From: Chloroflexota bacterium | GTDB taxonomy: Bacteria; Chloroflexota; Anaerolineae; Anaerolineales; UBA4823 | Direction: 5' to 3' | DNA length: 49,984 nucleotides | Assembly (NCBI GenBank): GCA_020349245.1 | Contig: CP070764.1 | Span: forward strand, 975,675 to 1,025,658 | Shown: in pieces, positions 1-7,152 of the stretch | Position numbering within the stretch: the first letter of the stretch is position 1 | How the letters are laid out: the number at the start of each line of letters is the position of its first letter | Program-made: the position numbers and the translations under genes | The notes under the pieces: generated by a model | The model's database searches: none | What the model was told of the DNA's origin: nothing | What the model saw: the letters and a program-made list of their open reading frames with translations, nothing else

Positions 1-2603
1 GCAGCTTCCAAACCATCGATGATCGTATCTTCATCCATATCAAGAGCGGTTGAAAGTATTTCGAAGCTGAATTCACGCCCAATGATGGAAGCCATGCGCA
101 GGATATCCTGGTATTCCTTGGGTAGATTGGTGAGACGGTATTCGACTGCCACCTGGACTCCCTGAGGTATTTGGAGTTCGTCCATGCTGATCCGCTGCCA
201 CTCCCCATGCTCATAATAAACTGCACCGCTCTCAACCAGAGCACGGCAGACCTCTTCGATGAAGAAAGGATTGCCGCAGCCGCGGCTGAGGATGACTTCA
301 TACATGGCTTCCGGGAGTTGGACACCACCAGTGATATCGGCGATGATCTCCCGGCAATGAATGTCCGGTAGATCGGTTAATTCCATCGCTGCCGCGTGCG
401 AAAAGCTGGTCCAATCGGGCAGCCCTATATCCGGGCGATGAGGCAGCATGAAGAGAATCGCAGAGCCGCTGATGTTGCGGGCTACGTAATCGATCAGATC
501 CATGGAAGCTGGATCTGCCCAATGGGCATCCTCGATGACCAGCATCAATGGATGCGAATGCGCCATTGCTTTGAGCAGCTGCACAGTTAAGTCCAGGGCG
601 CGCTGGCGGCGGAGCTTGGGATCCAGATCGCGAGTTAGATCGTTATCCCCTATCTCAAGGCCAAGCAAGTCTCCGATTAATGGTGCCCAAAGTCCTTCAT
701 CAATAGATTCCATGCCGCGCTGGACGGCTTCCACCCTGGAACGGCTGTCCTGTTCTGCACTGCTGGCCGAGATACCAAAAATCTCACGCAGCACTTCTGC
801 CCAGGGATGGTAAGTCATGCTCTTGCCGTATGAAAGACAAGTTCCTACCAGCAGGTTCATGCCCTGCTGGTCTGCATACCAGGCCAGCTCTTCTGCCAGT
901 CGGGTTTTACCCATGCCGGAGACACCGCTGATCACCAGCACCCTGGCCTGTGCTTTCAAAGCCGCCTCGATCGCCTCCCGGCCAATCTGCAGCTCTTCAT
1001 CCCGCCCGATAATCGGGCTGGTGGCCAGCCTGGTTTTCCAGTGAACGCGTTCCTTAATCCCGGTGACGACAAAATTGCGGACCGGGTCCGTTTTCCCTTT
1101 TACTTTGACTGCTTCTTTTTCTTGCAGGTGGAAGATCTCTTCAGCCTGCCGGGCCGTGGTTTGGCCGATCAGCACCTCGCCTTCCTCGGCAATACCCATC
1201 AGGCGGGCAGTCAGGTTGACCTGGTCGCCCATAACGGTGTATTCCCGCCGGTTTCTCGAGCCAGTGTTGCAGCCGAATACAAAACCGGTATTGATGCCGA
1301 TGCGTTGCTTCAGGGGGGAGCTGGCGAAGTGTTCCTTCAAATCTGGGATTGCCTTCAGGATCTCGCGGGCCTCCAGGTTGACTTCATCCAGCGCATTGTT
1401 CATTTCCAATCCCGCTCGAACCGCCCGCTGGGGGTCATCCTCGTGTGCCTGCAGTGCGCCAAACAAGCCCAGGATGCGGTGACCTTTTGAGTAGGCATCC
1501 AACCGATTGACCGTACCGCCAAAACGGGTGATCACCTCACTCATGGTGATGAAATGCCTGTTCAGAATACTGGTGATCGAATCGGCATGTGCTTGACCCA
1601 GGGACTCGATGATCTCGTCAATACCCAGGAAATTGGTGAATGTGATGGTCACCGGTCGGTGGGATCCATACACCGTTGTTTGCTGTGGATCGGTGATGAT
1701 CCGGGTTAACAGCTCTTGAGGCACAAAAGGTTGTAAGCCGCCGATGATATCTGCGTCAAGGAACAAATCTTGGGCAAGGATATCAGGGTCGTAGCCAGTG
1801 TCCGCAGATAACGATTTGGAATCCTTGGCCGATTCATCGTGCAGGGAAATGGTATGATGGAGCTCATCCAGCTTCCAGAACCCGTCAACAAGTGGGGAGT
1901 ATGTGGCGATCTCCTTGGTTACCTCGCGCACATCACCATGGACAACGATCTCACCTGCAGTGGCGTTGTTTTCGGACTGCGCCATTTTGTATAATGTGCT
2001 GCCCATCACCGCGTGATCCATGCTTTGAGGGGTGCCCAGGCTGGCCAGGAAAACCGAACCACAGGCCATGCCGATCTTCATGCGCAGTGGAAAGACACCT
2101 TGCGAGGTCTTGACCTGCGAAAAACGTGCCATCGCCTCCATCATCGCTTTTCCGGTGGCTAATGCTTTGTGGGGACCCAGATGACCTTCAAAAAAGATCA
2201 GCAGCGCATCGCCGCCGAATTTAAGTAAATCCCCGCCATGTTGATCGTTAATCTCCAGCATGGCCGTGAAGTAGTCATTAACGATGCTGGTGACTTCTTC
2301 TGCTCCCTCTTTTCCCAGCACGGATAACTTCTCAGACATGGCAGTGAAGCCGGAAACGTCGGCAAAGAGGACTGCCCCGTAATGGAACCCTCCTGATACC
2401 CTTCCAGGTCGAGGGTCTTTCTGGATATCAATGACTAAATAACGTGGCAGGTATGTCGAGAGCACGCCCCGTACTGAGTGCAGATGCTTCGCCAAAGTCA
2501 TCATCTCGACCAAGTCAATGCCGGGAGAAACAAGCTTGGTTAAATGGGGGGGTAAATAGGGAATTAGTCGCTCGAATAGATGTTGATTGTCGGGAACCAT
2601 CAT
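1..2603 (-). CDS. Double class III cyclase-domain protein fused to AAA ATPase (C-terminus outside window)
   Basis: The reading frame is open from the ATG at 2603 (a second ATG follows at 2600) to the window edge, giving 867 visible codons without the C-terminus. Residues about 68-220 form a class III adenylate/guanylate cyclase domain with both metal aspartates visible (FADVSGFT near 75, FGGDALL near 128). A second cyclase-like domain (about 310-500) ends in GDQVNLTARL but reads FTNFLGID where the first metal aspartate should be, so it is probably non-catalytic. Next comes an AAA/NACHT-like ATPase with Walker A GVSGMGKT near 556 and Walker B LVIEDAHWAD near 688. This cyclase-ATPase architecture is common in Chloroflexota and is usually followed by TPR-like repeats, here cut off. 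It would make cAMP (or cGMP) in response to an unknown signal. No clear ribosome binding site is seen. The fold calls are firm; the nucleotide made is inferred. Confidence 0.85.
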   Translation of the reverse strand, partial: MMVPDNQHLFERLIPYLPPHLTKLVSPGIDLVEMMTLAKHLHSVRGVLSTYLPRYLVIDIQKDPRPGRVSGGFHYGAVLFADVSGFTAMSEKLSVLGKEGAEEVTSIVNDYFTAMLEINDQHGGDLLKFGGDALLIFFEGHLGPHKALATGKAMMEAMARFSQVKTSQGVFPLRMKIGMACGSVFLASLGTPQSMDHAVMGSTLYKMAQSENNATAGEIVVHGDVREVTKEIATYSPLVDGFWKLDELHHTISLHDESAKDSKSLSADTGYDPDILAQDLFLDADIIGGLQPFVPQELLTRIITDPQQTTVYGSHRPVTITFTNFLGIDEIIESLGQAHADSITSILNRHFITMSEVITRFGGTVNRLDAYSKGHRILGLFGALQAHEDDPQRAVRAGLEMNNALDEVNLEAREILKAIPDLKEHFASSPLKQRIGINTGFVFGCNTGSRNRREYTVMGDQVNLTARLMGIAEEGEVLIGQTTARQAEEIFHLQEKEAVKVKGKTDPVRNFVVTGIKERVHWKTRLATSPIIGRDEELQIGREAIEAALKAQARVLVISGVSGMGKTRLAEELAWYADQQGMNLLVGTCLSYGKSMTYHPWAEVLREIFGISASSAEQDSRSRVEAVQRGMESIDEGLWAPLIGDLLGLEIGDNDLTRDLDPKLRRQRALDLTVQLLKAMAHSHPLMLVIEDAHWADPASMDLIDYVARNISGSAILFMLPHRPDIGLPDWTSFSHAAAMELTDLPDIHCREIIADITGGVQLPEAMYEVILSRGCGNPFFIEEVCRALVESGAVYYEHGEWQRISMDELQIPQGVQVAVEYRLTNLPKEYQDILRMASIIGREFSFEILSTALDMDEDTIIDGLEA

Positions 2604-3124
2604 AAATGTTAGGTGGAAAATTTTTATTTTGAAAAGTAATTATCGATCAGTTATAATACTTTCTTAAACCTGTGTGTGAATTGACACTTGCGCCTGAAAT
2701 TGGATACTGGTCGGGGATAGTATTCAGCAATATCGTTGTTCGGGATCGCATGATAATTTTTTTCTCTTTCCAAACCAAAGAATAAATTTGACCAGATGAT
2801 CACCAAAAGTTTTTTATCTCATGGGAGCTCTAATCATAGTCGATAATTTGGTCGGTGAGAGATGAGGTTTGAAATTCGATTATAATCGACCTGATGATAA
2901 ATATTATATTATTTATAAACTATATCCAGTCTGGCAATCGATCACCAGCACATTCGGTTTCATGAGATTAACTCCGTGCTTGGGATACGATCATAACCAA
3001 TTTCATCGCTTAATTTTCCCTGCAAGATTTTATCACGGCCTGATCAGCTGATTAAGCTAATCGGCATGGATCCTTCAAAATAATTGGTGATATGCTCGAG
3101 AAAGATATGACAAGGAGATAACAA
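2604..3124. other. 521-base divergent intergenic region
   Basis: This gap separates the divergent cyclase and FAD-reductase genes, so both promoters should lie here. It is AT-rich around 2880-2930. A TATAAT hexamer lies at 2881-2886 on the plus strand, but no good -35 box sits 16-18 bases upstream. An AAGGAG ribosome binding site for the reductase is at 3112-3117. I see no RNA gene or repeat. Confidence 0.5.
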
Positions 3125-4453
3125 ATGGCAGAAAATGGACTGCAGCTGGATGATGGTTCCCGGGTGGGCGTGATCGGTGGTGGACCAGCCGGTTCTTTCT
3201 TTTCCATCTTCCTTCTCGACCTTGCTGATCGAATGGGCCTGGATGTTGAAGTGGATATTTATGAGCCACGCGATTACACCAAGCCGGGTCCAGTTGGGTG
3301 CAATATGTGTGGGGGGATTATCTCGGAGTCGTTGGTCCAAAATCTGGCTGCGGAGGGGATCAACCTCCCGCCAACTGTGATCCAAAGAGGTATCGATTCG
3401 TACATGCTGCACATGGATGTGGGCAGTGTGCGCATTGAAACACCGCTGCAAGAAAAGCGGATCGGTGCCGTTTACCGGGGACCCGGCCCACGCGACATCC
3501 AGGAGATAAAATGGGGCAGTTTTGACGGTTTTCTGCAGAACTTGGCGATCGAGCGAGGGGCAAATGTCATCAACCAGCGGGTGGATGAGTTGCTCTGGGA
3601 TAATGGCCGGCCACAGGTTAAAACCCGCAAGGATGAACCGCAGGCATATGATTTAGTGACTATCTCGGTAGGAGTTAATTCTGCCTCCCGGAAATTATTT
3701 GATAACTTGAATTTTGAGTACGAACCTCCAAAGACAACCAAAACATTCATCCAGGAATACTATTTGGGAGAGGAACAAATCCAGGATGTTCTGGGTTCTT
3801 CCATGCATGTCTTCCTGCTTGATATACCGCGCCTCGAATTTGCTGCTATCATTCCCAAGGGAGATTATGTCTCAGTCTGCCTCTTGGGTGAGGATATCGA
3901 TAAAGAATTAATTGATAACTTCATGAGTACAAGTGAAGTGCGCGATGTATTTCCCCCGGCCTGGGATTTTGATGCAAGATCCTGTAACTGCTCTCCGCGG
4001 ATTAACATCGCAGGCACGAGGCAACCTTTTGATGACCGCATCGTTTTTATTGGGGACAGTGGTGTCACCCGGCTGTATAAGGATGGCATCGGGGCAGCCT
4101 ACCGCACAGCAAAATCAGCAGCCACAACCGCTGTGCTGCAGGGCATTTCCGCAGAGGACTTCAGGAAGCATTATCTGCCTGCCTGTCGAAAGATTGAAAC
4201 GGATAACATGATCGGGCAGGTAATGTTCCTGGTGACACGGATCATCCAGGGTCAAAAGATCGCCCGGCGGGCAGTCCTGCGGATGACCGCCGATGAGCAA
4301 AAAGATGGTGAGTCTAAGAAGAGAATGAGCATGGTACTATGGGATATGTTTACTGGCAGTGCTCCTTACCGGGAAATATTTGTACGCACCTTGAGTCCAG
4401 CTTTCCTGGCTCGTCTGCTCGGTGACCTGGCGATTTCAATTACCGGTCGGTAA
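3125..4453 (+). CDS. FAD-dependent oxidoreductase, geranylgeranyl-reductase-like
   Basis: The 442-residue protein has an N-terminal dinucleotide-binding Rossmann motif (VGVIGGGPAGS, residues about 16-26) and a later FAD-binding segment FIGDSGVTRLYKDGIGAA (about 308-325) in the style of geranylgeranyl reductases and related flavoproteins. A CNMCGG motif at about 60-65 falls where such enzymes often carry a cysteine near the flavin. Family members reduce isoprenoid double bonds or other hydrophobic substrates; the substrate here is unknown. The ATG at 3125 has an AAGGAG site 7 bases upstream. The next gene, a lone cyclic-nucleotide-binding domain, follows after 44 bases and is probably co-transcribed, which suggests ligand control of this enzyme. 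The family call is good; the exact reaction is not known. Confidence 0.75.
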   Translation: MAENGLQLDDGSRVGVIGGGPAGSFFSIFLLDLADRMGLDVEVDIYEPRDYTKPGPVGCNMCGGIISESLVQNLAAEGINLPPTVIQRGIDSYMLHMDVGSVRIETPLQEKRIGAVYRGPGPRDIQEIKWGSFDGFLQNLAIERGANVINQRVDELLWDNGRPQVKTRKDEPQAYDLVTISVGVNSASRKLFDNLNFEYEPPKTTKTFIQEYYLGEEQIQDVLGSSMHVFLLDIPRLEFAAIIPKGDYVSVCLLGEDIDKELIDNFMSTSEVRDVFPPAWDFDARSCNCSPRINIAGTRQPFDDRIVFIGDSGVTRLYKDGIGAAYRTAKSAATTAVLQGISAEDFRKHYLPACRKIETDNMIGQVMFLVTRIIQGQKIARRAVLRMTADEQKDGESKKRMSMVLWDMFTGSAPYREIFVRTLSPAFLARLLGDLAISITGR

Positions 4454-4497
4454 AAATCAATTTAGAAAATATTTTGTCGACAAGATGAGGAGGCATC

Positions 4498-4881
4498 ATG
4501 GCAAGTGGTGAATTAGGGAAGATATATAAAGATGGCGAAGTAATTATTTGTGAAGGCGAAGAGGGAAATTGCATGTTCGTTATCCAGGAAGGTAAAGTGG
4601 AGGTGCTTATCGCCGGGGATAAAGAACAGGAGATTCGTTTAGGTATCCGCGGCGCTGGAGAATTCTTTGGAGAGATGGCCATATTCGATCGGGATGTGCG
4701 CTCAGCGACAGTGAGAGCAATGGGCGAGGCGCGTGTGCTGACGGTGGATAAGAAGAATTTCATGCGCCGGGTGCATGAAGATCCCTCCCTGGCGTTCCGT
4801 CTGGTTGAAACCATGTCACGCCGCATCCGGGAGATGGGAGAAGAAGTCGCCCGCTTACAAAACAAGCTAAATTCAAAATAA
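4498..4881 (+). CDS. Stand-alone cyclic-nucleotide-binding domain protein
   Basis: The 127-residue protein is almost entirely one CAP/PKA-type cNMP-binding domain. The phosphate-binding cassette is clear: FFGEMAIFDRDVRSATV, with Glu59 (ribose contact) and Arg68 (phosphate contact) both kept, so cAMP or cGMP binding is likely. A C-terminal helix (RRIREMGEEVARLQNK) could form a coiled coil. There is no DNA-binding helix-turn-helix, so it is not a CRP-type regulator. A strong GAGGAGG site (4487-4493) precedes the ATG. It sits 44 bases behind the FAD oxidoreductase, which makes a separate regulatory subunit for that enzyme the simplest idea. That partnership is inference from order only. Confidence 0.85.
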   Translation: MASGELGKIYKDGEVIICEGEEGNCMFVIQEGKVEVLIAGDKEQEIRLGIRGAGEFFGEMAIFDRDVRSATVRAMGEARVLTVDKKNFMRRVHEDPSLAFRLVETMSRRIREMGEEVARLQNKLNSK

Positions 4882-4897
4882 CTCAAGGAGCGATCAG

Positions 4898-4963
4898 CCC
4901 GGTCACCACCGGGATGTATTCGTTCAAGTGATGGGGGAAAAATTTGACCTTTGATTTTCCCCC
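4898..4963. terminator. Two hairpins between convergent genes
   Basis: An inverted repeat CCCGGT-CACC-ACCGGG lies at 4898-4913. A second repeat, GGGGGAAAA (4933-4941) with TTTTCCCCC (4955-4963), follows. The tail carries no good U run on either strand, but the place between convergent ends (cNMP protein and DegV) fits transcription stops in both directions. Confidence 0.4.
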
Positions 4964-4970
4964 CCGAGCA

Positions 4971-5840
4971 TTATTCTAGTTCAGCAAATACGGATTGAGG
5001 TGCAAATGCCACTCCAATCATGCTGGGACCGGTGTGAGCACCCAAGACCAGAGATATGTGACCCTCCGGGAGCCAAGTGCAGTTAAAATCTTTATCAACC
5101 AAATCTCGCAGTTGCTCTGCACCAGCAAAATTAAAGGCATGGAGAATTTGAACCCTGAGGGCAGTCCCTGCTGGGTATTTATCTTTTATGATATTCACCA
5201 AGCTCTCGACGGCGCGCTTGAAAGTGCGCACCTGTCCAAGCTGCTCATAGATCCCATTTACTTTATCTACCCCGATGAGTGGCTTAATATTCAGCACGGA
5301 AGCTAAAATGCCTTTCAAGTTGCTGATCCGTCCCCCGTGAATCAGGTATTTCAATTCATTGAGCGTATAGATGCTGTCGCTTTCTTCGTTGATGTGGGTG
5401 ACAAGGGATTTTACTTGATCAAGCGACCAACCTCTTTGTACTGCTCGGGCAGCAGCTACTACCTGCCAGCCAGCAGCGGCAGATAAGGTCTTTGTATCAA
5501 GAACCGTGATGTTAGCTTCAGGAAATTGTGCTGCGGCAGTTAATGCCGCGTTGTATGTGCCGCTCATCGCGGAGGTGATATGGATGGATAAAATATCCCG
5601 GTCAGTTTCCAGAATTTTTCGATATGTATCCGCGAATTCACCTGAGGAAGGCTGCGAGGTCGATGGCATTCCCTCAGATTTCTCCAGCAGTGAGTAGAAA
5701 TCTGCTGGCTGAATATCTAATCCTTCCCGGTACGTGATGCCATCCAAGCTGACATTAAGAGGGACAACATGGATATTTAGTTTATTTTGTTCCTCTTTGG
5801 TCAAGGTGATATCTGTACCGCTATCAGTGACAATTTGCAT
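4971..5840 (-). CDS. DegV family protein (fatty-acid-binding fold)
   Basis: The 289-residue protein matches the DegV family over its whole length: start TDSGTDITLTKEE, the TSQPSSGEF segment (about 61-69), SAMSGTYNAA (about 88-97) and C-terminal SLVLGAHTGPSMIGVAF. These are the ligand-contact motifs of the family, whose characterised members bind a fatty acid and in some bacteria act with a fatty-acid kinase. It has no signal peptide or membrane segment and should be cytosolic. The ATG at 5840 has an AAGGAG site (5849-5854, minus strand). It stands alone, convergent with the cNMP gene and divergent from the next unit. Its ligand is unknown. Confidence 0.88.
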   Translation of the reverse strand: MQIVTDSGTDITLTKEEQNKLNIHVVPLNVSLDGITYREGLDIQPADFYSLLEKSEGMPSTSQPSSGEFADTYRKILETDRDILSIHITSAMSGTYNAALTAAAQFPEANITVLDTKTLSAAAGWQVVAAARAVQRGWSLDQVKSLVTHINEESDSIYTLNELKYLIHGGRISNLKGILASVLNIKPLIGVDKVNGIYEQLGQVRTFKRAVESLVNIIKDKYPAGTALRVQILHAFNFAGAEQLRDLVDKDFNCTWLPEGHISLVLGAHTGPSMIGVAFAPQSVFAELE

Positions 5841-6377
5841 TCGGGAATCTCCTTCAGTTCATTTGAATGAACTGGTAAATATTTTTGCGTGGTATTACTC
5901 CGCTGGATGGGGAAACCCCCAATTCAATAATCGGATCGTTATCAAAGGATAACAAAGGATATGGACAAGCAATGTTTTCGGGAAAGTTCTGGATCCAAGG
6001 AATCAATCAGTTTATGCAAGTAAAGTGTATCACTAAAATAACCCAGATGAGATGAATTTTATGACCGGAGAGAACATATCCGAGCGCTATTTGTGAATGA
6101 TCTACTTCTTTCAGTTTACCGCCAGCTGAACGGCGCTTTCCTCTCCGAACACATGCTATAATCATGCGAAAAGATATCTAAAATATCCAATCGAAAATCT
6201 TAAATGAGGAATTTCTTTGCTTCCTGTATTGGAAAGGGCAAGGAATTCCTGCCAAAGGAAAATCTCCCTTGTTTTCAATTTCCTGGCTAATCGCTTCAAA
6301 TTTTCTATTGTTACTCACCAGCCTTTTAATCCTGCCTTGCTGCTATTTATCTGCCAGGTATTTCCGAGGAGGCCAGC
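5841..6377. other. 537-base divergent intergenic region
   Basis: This gap lies between divergently read degV and the cNMP-HAMP gene. A GAGGAGG ribosome binding site for the right-hand gene is at 6366-6372. A 63-codon frame at 6217-6408 has no family features and runs through the next start, so I do not call it. I see no RNA gene, repeat or convincing promoter. Confidence 0.45.
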
Positions 6378-7145
6378 TTGTTTTTTTGTACAGAAGATGA
6401 AAAGATAAGCATCTTGATGAATACCCGCATTTTCAGTGAAGTGCCTGTCGATCATCTGGGTGATATCGCTAGCCGGCTGAAATCGGTTTATCTCAAGCCT
6501 GGCGAGAATTTGTTCGAAGAGGGAGAAGAGGGGAGTGTGATGTATATTGTCTATCAGGGGCTTGTGCAGGTTCATGTTGGTGAGAGGGAATTCAATTGCC
6601 TAGGTCCCGGGGAGGCTTTTGGTGAAATGGCGGCCATCGATCACCAGGTCCGAAGCGCTTCTGTAACTGCCGTAGAAGAGACATCCTTATTATCCCTTGA
6701 GCGAAGCGACCTGTATGATGTGATGGAAAAAGATCCCAACATCGTGAAAGCGATTATTCACGTCTTAAGTGAGAATGTACGGACTGGTCTCAAGGATATG
6801 ACCCGAGATTTTTTGTACATTCAACAGGTACACCAGATAACTTCGGTGGCCAGAGCGATTGAAATGGGGGATTATGAGGCTGGCAGCCTGGATGAAGTTG
6901 CTCAGCGTGAGGATGAACTGGGACAGCTGGCGCGTGTATTCCAAGATATGGTGCGAGAAGTTTATGCCCGGGAGAAGCGCTTGAAACAGCAGGTTCAAGA
7001 ACTGCGCATCGAATTGGATGAATCTCGGCAGCAGGAGCAGGTTGAGGAGATCACGGGTACTGAATACTTTCAACGCTTGCGTAAAGAAGCTGGTGATCTG
7101 CGGAAAATCGTTGGAGACATGGACTCAGCGGTAGACAAGTTCTAA
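6378..7145 (+). CDS. Soluble cNMP-binding domain plus HAMP-like coiled-coil protein
   Basis: The 255-residue protein opens with a cNMP-binding domain (about 12-125) whose cassette AFGEMAAIDHQVRSASV keeps Glu83 and Arg92. Residues about 148-196 look like a HAMP linker (ITSVARAIEMGDY, then REDELGQLARVFQDM), followed by a long charged coiled coil and a tail with EITGTEYFQRL. There is no transmembrane segment, which is unusual because HAMP normally follows a membrane helix. The start is TTG at 6378, chosen because GAGGAGG (6366-6372) lies 5 bases upstream. The permease gene follows after 7 bases, so this may sense cAMP and pass a conformational signal to it. Domain calls are firm; the coupling is inferred. 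Confidence 0.82.
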   Translation: MFFCTEDEKISILMNTRIFSEVPVDHLGDIASRLKSVYLKPGENLFEEGEEGSVMYIVYQGLVQVHVGEREFNCLGPGEAFGEMAAIDHQVRSASVTAVEETSLLSLERSDLYDVMEKDPNIVKAIIHVLSENVRTGLKDMTRDFLYIQQVHQITSVARAIEMGDYEAGSLDEVAQREDELGQLARVFQDMVREVYAREKRLKQQVQELRIELDESRQQEQVEEITGTEYFQRLRKEAGDLRKIVGDMDSAVDKF

Positions 7146-7152
7146 ATTTGCA

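Noticed and set aside
1041..1490. 149-codon plus-strand frame
   Set aside because: It lies wholly opposite the continuous cyclase-ATPase frame on the minus strand.
6217..6408. 63-codon frame upstream of the cNMP-HAMP gene
   Set aside because: It overlaps the GAGGAGG-TTG start of that gene and has no recognisable feature.
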